Assembly: GCF_013618475.1 (NCBI RefSeq)
Contig: NZ_JABJVN010000012.1
Coordinates: 1-64,000, forward strand
Reading direction: 5' to 3'
Origin: Saccharibacillus deserti
GTDB taxonomy: Bacteria; Bacillota; Bacilli; Paenibacillales; Paenibacillaceae
DNA: 64,000 bases
Below, piece after piece: positions 17,518-25,701 of the stretch. Each line of letters opens with the position of its first letter. Position 1 is the stretch's first letter. The notes under the pieces were generated by a model, which did not search any database, was not told the DNA's origin, and saw nothing but the letters and a program-made list of their open reading frames with translations. Position numbers and translations under genes: made by a program.

Positions 17518-17564
17518 GGTTGGAAAATCGTTGGACCCGGCAGGAACAGAAAAAGTGTTTCCGA

Positions 17565-17593
17565 GGCGTCTTCCATGCGAAGACGCCTTTTTT
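17565..17593 (+). terminator. Terminator inside the leader of the permease gene
   Basis: GGCGTCTTC (17565-17573) pairs with GAAGACGCC (17579-17587), then six T. It lies between a strong promoter and the permease ribosome site, so it is either an attenuator or the terminator of the upstream hydrolase gene. An upstream pairing GGAAA (17522-17526) with TTTCC (17558-17562) would form just before it. Confidence 0.8.
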
Positions 17594-17622
17594 GCATGCG
17601 GACCGAAATGGGGAGAATACGG

Positions 17623-19017
17623 ATGGAACAAGAAAACGGAGGGAATTTTCAGCGGAAAATGGAGGTGCGGCACGTCGTCATGCTCTCGCTCGGCGGTGTT
17701 ATCGGTACGGGACTGTTCTTGAGCTCCGGCTATACGATCCAGCAGGCCGGACCGATCGGAACCATTCTGTCTTATGCGGTTGGCGCGATTGCCGTTTATC
17801 TGGTCATGCTGTGTCTCGGCGAGCTGTCGGTGCAGATGCCGGAAACCGGAGCTTTCCACAGCTATGCCGCCAAATATATCGGACCCGCTACCGGCTACAC
17901 GGTCGCCTGGCTGTACTGGCTGACCTGGACCGTGGCGCTCGGTTCGGAGTTTACGGCGGCAGGGCTGCTGATGCAGCGCTGGTTCCCCGATATCAACGTC
18001 TGGATCTGGAGCGCGTTGTTCGCGGCTCTGATCTTCTTCCTGAACGCCCTGACCGTGCGGCTGTTCGCGGAATCGGAATTCTGGTTCTCGCTGGTCAAAG
18101 TGCTGACGATCGTCGCCTTCATCCTGATCGGGGCGGCGGCCGTGTTCGGCATCGTGCCGATGGAAGGCCGCGAGACCGCGCCGCTGCTGTCGAATCTGAC
18201 GGTTGACGGCTGGTTCCCGAACGGGGCGAGCGCGATTCTGCTGACCATGCTGGCTGTCAATTTCGCTTTTTCCGGCACGGAACTGATTGGGATTGCGGCG
18301 GGGGAGACGGTCGATCCGGCCCGCACCATTCCCAAAGCGATCAAGACGACGCTGGTACGATTGATTCTGTTCTTTATCGGTACGATCGTCATCTTGTCGG
18401 CGCTGCTGCCGATGCACGAAGCCGGAGTGCTGGAAAGCCCGTTTGTGGCCGTGCTCGACCGGGTCGGTATTCCTTACGCGGCGGATGTCATGAACTTCGT
18501 TATTTTGACGGCCATCCTGTCCGCGGCCAATTCCGGCCTGTACGCGTCTTCCCGTATGCTCTGGTCGCTGGCGGACAAAGGGACGATTCCGCGTTCGCTC
18601 TCGCGCCTCAACAAGCGCGGCGTACCGTTTAACGCACTGGTACTCAGTATGGCCGGCGGCGCATTGGCGCTGCTGTCGAGCATCATTGCGCCGGGAACGG
18701 TCTATATCGCGCTGGTCTCGATCTCGGGTCTTGCCGTCGTTGTGGTCTGGATGAGCATCAGCGCTTCGCAGCTGATGTTCCGCCGGGCCTATCTCAAAGC
18801 GGGGCATTCGGTCGAAGACCTGGGCTTCCGGACTCCGCTCTACCCGTTCGTGCCGATCGCTTCGTTCCTGCTGTGCCTGCTGTCGTGTATCGGCATCGCG
18901 TTCGATCCGACGCAGCGTATCGCGCTGTACTGCGGGATTCCGTTCATCCTGCTGTGCTACGCGGCTTATTATCTGACTGCCCGCACCGGGCAGCGCAAAG
19001 GAGGAAACCGGGCATGA
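17623..19017 (+). CDS. mmuP: Amino-acid permease (APC family), probable S-methylmethionine transporter
   Basis: 464-residue integral membrane permease with about 12 helices. The N-terminal signature [20 protein letters not shown] is typical of amino-acid/proton APC permeases. Its last four bases overlap the homocysteine S-methyltransferase gene, the same pairing as mmuP-mmuM, which points to S-methylmethionine uptake. I chose ATG 17623 after GGGGAGA; the longer frame would start inside the terminator hairpin. Substrate is inferred from the neighbour. Confidence 0.8.
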   Translation: MEQENGGNFQRKMEVRHVVMLSLGGVIGTGLFLSSGYTIQQAGPIGTILSYAVGAIAVYLVMLCLGELSVQMPETGAFHSYAAKYIGPATGYTVAWLYWLTWTVALGSEFTAAGLLMQRWFPDINVWIWSALFAALIFFLNALTVRLFAESEFWFSLVKVLTIVAFILIGAAAVFGIVPMEGRETAPLLSNLTVDGWFPNGASAILLTMLAVNFAFSGTELIGIAAGETVDPARTIPKAIKTTLVRLILFFIGTIVILSALLPMHEAGVLESPFVAVLDRVGIPYAADVMNFVILTAILSAANSGLYASSRMLWSLADKGTIPRSLSRLNKRGVPFNALVLSMAGGALALLSSIIAPGTVYIALVSISGLAVVVVWMSISASQLMFRRAYLKAGHSVEDLGFRTPLYPFVPIASFLLCLLSCIGIAFDPTQRIALYCGIPFILLCYAAYYLTARTGQRKGGNRA

Positions 19018-19970
19018 TCCGACATCAAAAAGAAAATCCGATCGCGGCAATCTTGAACCAATATCCGGTTCTGATCCTGGACGGCGCGATGGCGACCGAG
19101 CTGGAGCGGCACGGCTGCAATCTGGACGACCCGCTGTGGTCGGCCCGCGTGCTGCTGGAGCAGCCGGAACTTATTCGACGGGTTCACGAAGATTATTTCC
19201 GCGCCGGGGCGGACTGCGCGATTACGGCCAGCTACCAGGCGACGGTCGAAGGTTTCGCGGCAAAAGGAATCGATGAAACGAAAGCCCTGGCGCTGATTCG
19301 GCAGACGGTGGAACTCGCCGCGCAGGCGCGCGACGCCTTCTGGTCAGGCGGCGAACACGGGCAGCGTCCCAAGCCGATCGTGGCGGCTTCCGTCGGCCCG
19401 TACGGCGCTTACCTGGCGGACGGTTCGGAGTATGTCGGCCATTACGGGGTGAGCGACGAACGCTTGACCGAATTTCATCGGCCGCGCATCCGCGCATTGA
19501 TCGAAGCGGGAGCGGACCTGCTTGCATTCGAGACGATTCCGTCGCTGCAGGAAGCGCTCGTACTTGCGAATCTGCTGGATGAATGTCCGGGGACGTTCGC
19601 CTGGATGTCGTTTTCGCTTCGAAACGGACAGGAGATCAGCGAAGGTACGCCGCTTGAAGAATGCGCCCGGGTGCTGGAAGACCGGCTTAACGTCGCGGCG
19701 ATCGGCGTCAACTGCGCGCCGTCTTCGGCAGCGGCCGAAGCGGTGGCGGTGCTGGCCGCGCATACGTCCAAGCCGGTGCTTCTCTATCCGAACTCCGGCG
19801 AATCGTACGAGGCGTCCACCAAGACCTGGCACGGCGGCGGCTCCGCGGCATGCGGCGGTTTTGCCGACTCCGCCCGCGTCTGGTACGATGCGGGCGCCAG
19901 GCTGATCGGCGGCTGCTGCCGGACCACGCCGGAGCAGATCGCGCAAATAGCGGCCGTATGGCGGGGCTAA
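19014..19970 (+). CDS. mmuM: Homocysteine S-methyltransferase
   Basis: 318 residues. Transfers a methyl group from S-methylmethionine (or SAM) to homocysteine, giving methionine. The zinc ligands are one Cys in GVNCAPS (near residue 230) and two in GGCCRTTP (near 300). It begins [13 protein letters not shown], typical of the family. AAGGAGG precedes the ATG within the permease gene. Operon with the permease, so salvage of external S-methylmethionine is the likely job. Confidence 0.9.
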   Translation: MIRHQKENPIAAILNQYPVLILDGAMATELERHGCNLDDPLWSARVLLEQPELIRRVHEDYFRAGADCAITASYQATVEGFAAKGIDETKALALIRQTVELAAQARDAFWSGGEHGQRPKPIVAASVGPYGAYLADGSEYVGHYGVSDERLTEFHRPRIRALIEAGADLLAFETIPSLQEALVLANLLDECPGTFAWMSFSLRNGQEISEGTPLEECARVLEDRLNVAAIGVNCAPSSAAAEAVAVLAAHTSKPVLLYPNSGESYEASTKTWHGGGSAACGGFADSARVWYDAGARLIGGCCRTTPEQIAQIAAVWRG

Positions 19971-20288
19971 AAAGTTTTGAAAAAATTCAAAAAAAGTGAT
20001 CCAACCTGAAATCTTTTGCGTTTTATCCCGTGAGAGCACCCCAGATCCACATCCGGTACGGCCTCATCGCCCGCTTGGTTATTGCACAGCAGCGGGTGCT
20101 CTCGCTTTATGCCGGTCGGCGCAAGCCGATAGGTTTCCGCGGCGCGCATCCGCAGTACTTCTACAACCATGAATCCCTTTACACCAGGAAACGACTCCGC
20201 TTGCGACTTTTTTGCCTATGGCGACCCGCAATGAACGCACGCTATCCGCAGCTTTTGATCCCGCGCGCCGGCCGCCGCGGAAACGGCG
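19971..20288. other. 318-base gap with possible folded RNA
   Basis: No convincing gene. GAGAGCACCC near 20033-20042 can pair 10 bp with GGGTGCTCTC near 20095-20104, while CCCGCT just inside can instead pair with AGCGGG, which shares the same G residues. A terminator follows at 20289. A 67-codon frame on the minus strand (19967-20170) crosses this structure but resembles nothing I know. I cannot assign a known RNA family. Confidence 0.4.
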
Positions 20289-20319
20289 AAAAGCCCCGAT
20301 TCGGATCGGGGCTTTTTTT
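20289..20319 (+). terminator. Terminator after mmuM region
   Basis: AAAAGCCCCGAT (20289-20300), loop TCGG, ATCGGGGC and seven or more T. It ends transcripts coming from mmuM or from a small RNA in the gap. Confidence 0.9.
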
Positions 20320-20361
20320 GTGCCGAGACTTCGAGACGCCTCCGGGCACGGCCGGATTTAT

Positions 20362-20386
20362 AAAAAAAGACGGAGCCTAGGCTCCG
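20362..20386 (-). terminator. Terminator of cheW overlapping its stop codon
   Basis: On the minus strand CGGAGCC (20380-20386) pairs with GGCTCCG (20371-20377), two-base loop TA, then TC and seven T. The TAG stop codon (20379-20377) lies within the hairpin. Confidence 0.8.
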
Positions 20387-20796
20387 CCTCCCGTTGTGCT
20401 TGCCAGCAGGGTATCGACGTTCAGCACGAGCACCAACCGGTCGCCGTGTTCGAATACGGACGGCAGGAACCGGCGGCTTGCCGCTTCTTCGTTGTCGGCC
20501 AATGCCGAATCCGGAACGGACGCCGTATCGTCGAGCGAATCGACGAGCAGAGCGACCTTCTCGCGGCGAAGCAGGATAAATTTATCGGTGTCCTGCTGAT
20601 CTTCATGCGATACGTTCAGTTTTTTGCGCAGGTTGAGAATGGTATAAATTTCTTCGCGGATCTTCACGACGCCCTCATGCCAGTTCGAGGAGAACGGAAT
20701 CGAGGTGCCGGGTTTGGAGTTCTGGATCTCATCGATCTCATGGAACGGAATACCGTAGGTTTTGTCGGCCAATTTAAATAGGATAAAATCGCTCAT
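20377..20796 (-). CDS. CheW-like chemotaxis coupling protein
   Basis: 139 residues, a single CheW domain: FILFKLADKTYGIPFHEIDEI, WHEGVVKIREEIYTILNLRKKL, and VALLVDSLDDTASV. In chemotaxis CheW links receptors to CheA. No CheA, receptor or other chemotaxis gene is nearby, so this is a solitary copy whose partner must be elsewhere. ATG 20796 follows AAGGAGA by 13 bases. Codons upstream to 21051 have no start support. Confidence 0.82.
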   Translation of the reverse strand: MSDFILFKLADKTYGIPFHEIDEIQNSKPGTSIPFSSNWHEGVVKIREEIYTILNLRKKLNVSHEDQQDTDKFILLRREKVALLVDSLDDTASVPDSALADNEEAASRRFLPSVFEHGDRLVLVLNVDTLLASTTGGGA

Positions 20797-21082
20797 GGTA
20801 TGCGCCGGTCTCCTTCGTTTACGGATAGAATCCTTTTCGCCCGGTCGAGACTGCGGTACAAAAAGGATGGGCTTACCGTCATTATAGGCGATATCCCGGC
20901 GCCTTGCTACCGCTTTCCCGAAAACCGGCGCGCTTTTTCCAGGCATACGGCTGTTCAGGAACAAAAGCGCATGGTACACTAAACACGTGCCGGCTGCTTT
21001 CGCATGGATCGTATGCCGTTGTTCAAATTTAGGACCAGATACTAAAGTCATTAAGAAACGGAATGCGGAAGGAGCAGTCGAC

Positions 21083-21706
21083 GTGTTGTATCAACCCCTC
21101 GCGAAATTGGCCAGACTTGTACTGCGTGGATTCGGGAAGTTCGAGGTTATCGGAGCGGACAGGCTGCCGAAGGAAGGCGGCTACGTAATCACCTGTACGC
21201 ACCGGGGCTGGATCGACGTCATCGCGCTCGGAAGCTCGCTGCTGCCGACCGAAGTTCATTTCATGGCCAAGAAGGAATTGTTCCGAAAAAAGATTGCCGA
21301 TAAATTTCTGCGCGATATCAATGCTTTTCCGGTCGACCGCGAAAATCCGGGACCGAGCAGTCTGAAAGTTCCGATCCAGCTGCTCAAGCAGGGCAAGACG
21401 ATCGGGATCTTCCCGTCCGGCACCCGCTCTTCGGAAGACGTGCCGCTCAAGCGGGGCGCGGTTACGATCGCCAAAATGGCCAAAGTGCCGGTCGTGCCTG
21501 CGGCTTTCTCCGGTCCCACCACCTTTAAGGGGTTGCTGCGCGGCACGAAGACCCGGCTCGTGATCGGAGATCCGATCGCGACCGTATCCGACGAACCGGG
21601 CGAAGGCAAGAAAGATCTCGGCGAGTTGGTCGACCGTCTGGCGCTGGCGATGAATACGCTGGAAACCGGACTGGAACGGCTGGACAAAAGCAAGGAGAAC
21701 GTATAA
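21083..21706 (+). CDS. plsC: 1-acyl-glycerol-3-phosphate acyltransferase
   Basis: Adds the second acyl chain to lysophosphatidic acid to form phosphatidic acid at the inner membrane. 207 residues. Catalytic HxxxxD is seen as HRGWID near residue 40, and the substrate loop as FPSGTRS near 112. I chose GTG 21083, 9 bases after AAGGAGC; TTG 21086 is possible. Followed by a terminator. Confidence 0.9.
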   Translation: MLYQPLAKLARLVLRGFGKFEVIGADRLPKEGGYVITCTHRGWIDVIALGSSLLPTEVHFMAKKELFRKKIADKFLRDINAFPVDRENPGPSSLKVPIQLLKQGKTIGIFPSGTRSSEDVPLKRGAVTIAKMAKVPVVPAAFSGPTTFKGLLRGTKTRLVIGDPIATVSDEPGEGKKDLGELVDRLALAMNTLETGLERLDKSKENV

Positions 21707-21723
21707 TTTCATAGCACCGACAA

Positions 21724-21777
21724 CGGGAAAAGCGAACGAAGCGCCTGAGCGGCGCAGTCGGCGCTTTTCCCGTTTTT
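21724..21777 (+). terminator. Terminator of plsC
   Basis: CGGGAAAAGCG (21724-21734) pairs perfectly with CGCTTTTCCCG (21762-21772), with an inner GCGCC/GGCGC stem, then TTTTT. Confidence 0.9.
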
Positions 21778-21812
21778 GCCGGCAATCTTACACAACGAGG
21801 AGTTTTTCATCA

Positions 21813-22709
21813 ATGAAAACATTAACCGGACCGCAGCGTTTCGGCATGACCGTCGCGCTGGTCCTGATCTGGGGCGTTTCCTGGTCCATCTATAAAGTCG
21901 CACTGGATTACACGCCGCCGCTGCTGTTTGCGGGCCTGCGCACGCTCATCGGAGGGCTTCTGCTCATGCTGTTCCTGCTGCCCAAGCGCAGCCGGATCCG
22001 CTGGAAACAAAATTGGAACGTCTACCTGGTCTCCGCGCTGCTCAATGTGGTGCTGTTCTACGGTCTGCAGACGATCGGCCTGCTCTATATGCCGTCGGGT
22101 CTGTTTACCGTGCTCGTCTATTTGCAGCCGGTGCTGGTGGGCCTGCTCGCGTGGGTCTGGCTGAACGAACGGATGAATCCGCTCAAAGCCATCGGTCTGC
22201 TGCTCGGATTCCTTGGCGTCATCTCGGTCAGTCTGGGCGGATTCTCCGGCCATGTCGCCGTGATCGGCGTGGTGCTGGCGATTGCGACGGCAGTCAGTTG
22301 GGCGCTCGGAACCGTCTTTATCAAAAAGTCGGGTTCGTCCGTCGATTCGCTGTGGCTGGTCGCGTTCCAGTGTACGCTCGGCGGCTTCGTGCTGACGTTC
22401 GCGGGCTCCCTGACCGAGAATTGGACCGATATTGTATGGAACGGCGCTTATTGGACCGGCCTGCTGTTCGGCATATTCTTCGGCATCGCGCTGTCCTGGA
22501 TTCTCTATATCACCTTGACCCAGGCCGGAGAAGCCAGCCAGGTGGCTTCGTATACGTTTATCGTGCCGCTGCTGTCGGTGCTGATCGGAACGCTCGCTCT
22601 GCACGAACCGTTCAGCCGCTTCCTGCTGCTGGGCCTGGTGCTGATCGGAACCGGCATCTATCTGGTCAACCGCAGGGTCAAGCCCAAAGGGTCCGTTATG
22701 GCAGGCTAG
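21813..22709 (+). CDS. EamA/DMT-family transporter
   Basis: 298-residue membrane protein with about ten helices in two EamA halves. The first begins TVALVLIWGVSWSIYKVAL and the second VVLAIATAVSWALGTVFIKKSG. Members export amino acids, nucleosides or other metabolites; the substrate here is not evident. CGAGGAG precedes the ATG. Single gene between two intergenic regions. Confidence 0.88.
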   Translation: MKTLTGPQRFGMTVALVLIWGVSWSIYKVALDYTPPLLFAGLRTLIGGLLLMLFLLPKRSRIRWKQNWNVYLVSALLNVVLFYGLQTIGLLYMPSGLFTVLVYLQPVLVGLLAWVWLNERMNPLKAIGLLLGFLGVISVSLGGFSGHVAVIGVVLAIATAVSWALGTVFIKKSGSSVDSLWLVAFQCTLGGFVLTFAGSLTENWTDIVWNGAYWTGLLFGIFFGIALSWILYITLTQAGEASQVASYTFIVPLLSVLIGTLALHEPFSRFLLLGLVLIGTGIYLVNRRVKPKGSVMAG

Positions 22710-22986
22710 GTTCGGACACCGCGCGGAGCCAGAACAAATAAAGCTTCAAGTAAAGCCGCAGAACAGCGACGCCGGAAGGTTCCCAACAGGAAACGCCGGC
22801 TGCCGCTTTCCGAGGCTTTTTTGCATTTTGGATCCATATCAGGTATAGGACATCATCCCCGCCGAATCAAAAGCCTGCGGATGAAGAGAGGACCGCGCGG
22901 CATGATAGGTAAAAAAGGGTATATAGATACCACAACGACGCGGTTCGCCAAGGACCGACGAATGCCGTGAAGGAAGTGTTCTCTGC

Positions 22987-24324
22987 GTGGAAATCCTAAA
23001 CATCATCATCGTCATTTTGCTTATTGTACTGACGGCCTTTTTTGTCGCCTCCGAGTACTCGATCATCCGGGTGCGCGTCTCGCGTATCAATCAACTGGCC
23101 GAACAGGGAAACAGGAATGCGCAGGCCGTCAAACGCATCCTGTCGCGGCTCGACGAATTTCTGTCCGCCAGCCAGCTCGGCACGACGCTGACATCGCTTG
23201 CGCTCGGCTGGCTGGGCGAATCGACGGTGGAAGAACTGCTGGCGCCGGTATTCGTCTGGCTGCATGTGCCGGAAACGGCGACAGGGGTGCTGTCGTTTCT
23301 GCTGGCCTTCCTGATCCTGACGTATTTCGAAGTGCTGATCGGGGAACTGGTGCCGAAGACGATCGCGATTCAGGTCGCCGAGCCGCTCGCGCTTGCGCTG
23401 GCCCGTCCGCTGATCATTTTTTACCGCATCACTTATCCGTTCAACTGGATTCTCAGCCGTTCGTCGCGCGTGATCAGCGGATTGTTCGGACTGAAGCCGC
23501 TGACCGAAGGCGAAGCCGCCCAGAGCGAAGCCGAACTGCGCCTGGCGCTGTCGGAAGGCTTCAAGAGCGGAGAGATCACGCCGACCGAATACCGTTATCT
23601 CAACAACGTATTCGATTTCGACGAGCGCGACGCGCAGGAGATCATGGTACCGCGTACCGAGATTCGGCATATTCCGCAGCAGGCGGACGTCCGGGATCTG
23701 GTGAAGCTGATCGAACCGAAAGCGTACAGTCTGGTTCCGGTATCGCTGGACGGGGACAAAGACCATATCGTCGGGATGGTCAACGTCAAGCAGGTGCTGA
23801 GCGAGTATGTCCGAAGCAATGCCGGGCAGCCGCAGCCGATCGCTCCGTATATCCGTCCGGTTATCCAGGTGATCGAGACGGTGCGGGCGCGCGACCTGCT
23901 CGGGCGCATGCAAAAAGAAGGCATTCATATGGCGGTGCTGATAGACGAATACGGCGGGACCTCGGGTCTTGTGACCTTGGAAGATCTGCTGGAAGAGATT
24001 GTCGGCGATATTCCGTCCAGTTCTTCGCCGGACGGCGAAGCGGCTCCGACGCCGCTGATTCGCGAAGACGGCGAAGGACGCTTCCTGCTCGGTTCGAATG
24101 CGCTGCTGCATGACGTGAACCGCAGTCTCGGCACGGATATCGATTCGGAAGAAGTCTATACGATCGGCGGGTGGCTGCTCTCCGAGAAGTTCGATCTCAA
24201 GCAGGGCGACACGATCGGCGAATCGGGTTGGGACTGGACGGTCCGCGAGATGCAGGATGGACGGATCCGTCAGATCGAAGCGGTACGGGCGAACCGTCGG
24301 GAACGGGAAGAACGGCCGGACTGA
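22987..24324 (+). CDS. CNNM/CBS-domain membrane protein (CorC/HlyC family)
   Basis: 445 residues. An N-terminal CNNM membrane domain (about residues 1-190, four helices) is followed by a CBS pair (about 205-335, with MVPRTEI and LIDEYGGTSGLVTLEDLLEEIVGDI) and a C-terminal CorC/HlyC domain. Often annotated as haemolysin-like; related proteins act in magnesium or cobalt transport. GTG start, AAGGAAG upstream. Possibly co-transcribed with the next gene, 23 bases downstream. Confidence 0.9.
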   Translation: MEILNIIIVILLIVLTAFFVASEYSIIRVRVSRINQLAEQGNRNAQAVKRILSRLDEFLSASQLGTTLTSLALGWLGESTVEELLAPVFVWLHVPETATGVLSFLLAFLILTYFEVLIGELVPKTIAIQVAEPLALALARPLIIFYRITYPFNWILSRSSRVISGLFGLKPLTEGEAAQSEAELRLALSEGFKSGEITPTEYRYLNNVFDFDERDAQEIMVPRTEIRHIPQQADVRDLVKLIEPKAYSLVPVSLDGDKDHIVGMVNVKQVLSEYVRSNAGQPQPIAPYIRPVIQVIETVRARDLLGRMQKEGIHMAVLIDEYGGTSGLVTLEDLLEEIVGDIPSSSSPDGEAAPTPLIREDGEGRFLLGSNALLHDVNRSLGTDIDSEEVYTIGGWLLSEKFDLKQGDTIGESGWDWTVREMQDGRIRQIEAVRANRREREERPD

Positions 24325-24347
24325 CTCGAACAAGGGAGAGGAATAAG

Positions 24348-25010
24348 ATGGACAAACAATGGAAAAAGACGGTAACGGCTGGTGCGGCCGCGGTGATGCT
24401 GACCGGAGCATTCGGGTACGGCCTGCAGGAACAGAAGGTGTCTGCTGCCGAGCAGCTTACAGCCCAGAGCCCGGGAACTAAACCTGCATCCGCCGTATCC
24501 GTCCAAAAAGAAGTTCTGCGTCAAGCCAACAGGGCGCTGCGCGCTTTGGCAGACCGTGATTTTGACAAGCTGGCCGATCTGGCTTCTCCGTCGGGTGTCC
24601 GTTTTTCCCCATATGCGTATGTGCTTCCGAAAAGCGACCGGATACTGACTCCCCGACAGCTGCGGCAGGTCTGGACGGACAAGAAAACTTATGTCTGGGG
24701 CAGCTACGACGGAAGCGGAGAGCCGATCCGGCTTGATTTTCGCGGCTATTACGGACGTTTTCTGAACAATCTTCCCTACACGGCTCCGGACGGGATCGGC
24801 TACAACCGGATCGTGCGCAGCGGAAGTATGCCGAGCAACCTGCGCAAAGTCTATCCCGAAGCCGAATTCGTCGAATTTTATGTCAAAGGCGGCCGCGGCG
24901 GATCTCCAAATACCGGGGGCATGGACTGGGGCAGTCTGCGTTTTGTGTGGGAACAAATCGAGGGCGAATGGAAGCTGGTCGGGATCGTCGGGGACCGGTG
25001 GACGATATAG
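24348..25010 (+). CDS. Small exported protein of unknown function
   Basis: 220 residues with a signal peptide (MDKQWKKTVTAGAAAVML..., predicted cleavage after VSAA near residue 35). The mature part carries a segment on residues 60-100 (LRQANRALRALADRDFDKLADL) and a C-terminal WEQIEGEWKLVGIVGDRW. It resembles small NTF2-like or DUF-type exported domains in outline only. AGGGAGAGG precedes ATG 24348. I do not recognise its role. Confidence 0.75.
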   Translation: MDKQWKKTVTAGAAAVMLTGAFGYGLQEQKVSAAEQLTAQSPGTKPASAVSVQKEVLRQANRALRALADRDFDKLADLASPSGVRFSPYAYVLPKSDRILTPRQLRQVWTDKKTYVWGSYDGSGEPIRLDFRGYYGRFLNNLPYTAPDGIGYNRIVRSGSMPSNLRKVYPEAEFVEFYVKGGRGGSPNTGGMDWGSLRFVWEQIEGEWKLVGIVGDRWTI

Positions 25011-25025
25011 ACTCGAATGGACGAA

Positions 25026-25158
25026 TGTGGATAAATAAAGCGCTTTTTGTGAGAAAGAGTGAAGGATTTCAACAGATCGGGGATAAAAACCCTATTTTTG
25101 TGGATAAATCTGTGGATAGGGGTAGAACAATCTGTGTGTAACCATCTATTTATACACA
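25026..25158. promoter_or_regulatory. Cluster of four DnaA boxes
   Basis: Two perfect boxes TGTGGATAA (complement TTATCCACA) at 25026-25034 and 25099-25107, plus one-mismatch boxes TGTGGATAG (25111-25119) and TTATACACA (25150-25158, opposite orientation). All lie within 133 intergenic bases. No dnaA or dnaN gene is near, so this is not the usual origin setting. A regulatory or DnaA-titrating cluster is likely. Confidence 0.7.
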
Positions 25159-25179
25159 GGGCTGCGAATTGTATATGGG

Positions 25180-25208
25180 TTCCTTTCCCGGAACAAGCGC
25201 CGTATAAT
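25180..25208 (+). promoter_or_regulatory. Promoter of the DUF3886 gene
   Basis: TTCCTT (25180-25185), 17 bases, TATAAT (25203-25208). The leader then forms GGTTCC (25219-25224) / GGAACC (25232-25237). The promoter starts 22 bases after the last DnaA box. Confidence 0.55.
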
Positions 25209-25260
25209 AAAATAAAGAGGTTCCTGCAAGAGGAACCGCGACACAAGGGAGGAACACGCA

Positions 25261-25521
25261 ATGGCCGCCAAGAAAAAACAGCCTGCCGCCCGCCCGTCCG
25301 CTTCGGACAAACCGGCGACGCTGAAAGATATGTTGAATCCCGAAGTTCTCGCCAAATTGCAGGCCCAGGCGAACGAACTCAAAGCAAGCGAAGAAGAACG
25401 CCGCCAGGAAGAGCAGCGCCTCGCGCTGGAAGCCAAACAGGTGGAACGCAAACGGTTGGAGAACGACTTTGAATATCTGCTGGGCCAAAGCGAGAGCAAG
25501 AAGATCGACAAGTACGATTGA
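25261..25521 (+). CDS. DUF3886 family protein (YqkE-like)
   Basis: 86 residues, very charged: a Lys/Ala/Pro-rich start, then LKDMLNPEVLAKLQAQANEL and a long Glu/Arg helix (EEERRQEEQRLALEAKQVERKRLENDFEYLL). The layout matches the small YqkE proteins of Bacillus. Function unknown; likely cytosolic and coiled-coil. GGGAGGA precedes the ATG. Confidence 0.82.
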   Translation: MAAKKKQPAARPSASDKPATLKDMLNPEVLAKLQAQANELKASEEERRQEEQRLALEAKQVERKRLENDFEYLLGQSESKKIDKYD

Positions 25522-25567
25522 TGCCCGCAACTCGTACAACCGCAAATTCCCAAAGAATCGACAGCAG

Positions 25568-25592
25568 AACCCGGCCGATGCCGGGTTTTTTG
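25568..25592 (+). terminator. Terminator of the DUF3886 gene
   Basis: AACCCGGC (25568-25575), loop CGAT, GCCGGGTT (25580-25587), then more T. Confidence 0.9.
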
Positions 25593-25624
25593 CCGTGCCG
25601 CGGCTTGTTTTCGGGGAAATGGCG

Positions 25625-25654
25625 TTGACAGTTTTACCCGAAGAAGAGTATAGT
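25625..25654 (+). promoter_or_regulatory. Sigma-A promoter of the CobW-type gene
   Basis: TTGACA (25625-25630), 18 bases, TATAGT (25649-25654). The Zur operator lies just downstream and would overlap the transcription start. Confidence 0.75.
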
Positions 25655-25664
25655 ACATTTTGTT

Positions 25665-25683
25665 AATCGTAATAATTACTATT
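25665..25683. promoter_or_regulatory. Zur box 1 (cobW)
   Basis: AATCGTAATAATTACTATT, a 9-1-9 near-palindrome close to the Bacillus Zur box (CGTAATnATTACG core, one change here). Placed for repression when zinc is plentiful. Confidence 0.8.
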
Positions 25684-25701
25684 TTGATAAGGAGCGGTAA
25701 A

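Noticed and set aside
17340-17560. SAM riboswitch or T-box before the permease-mmuM operon
   Set aside because: None of the core motifs of either (SAM-I core or the T-box sequence) is present and the transcribed leader before the terminator is only about 40 bases.
20040-20075. Fluoride-riboswitch-like GGGCGATGAGGCC on the minus strand
   Set aside because: The following bases do not give the pairing and pseudoknot of that family, and no fluoride exporter is downstream.
25026-25158. Chromosomal replication origin oriC
   Set aside because: Only four boxes, and no dnaA, dnaN, rpmH or gyrase gene nearby.
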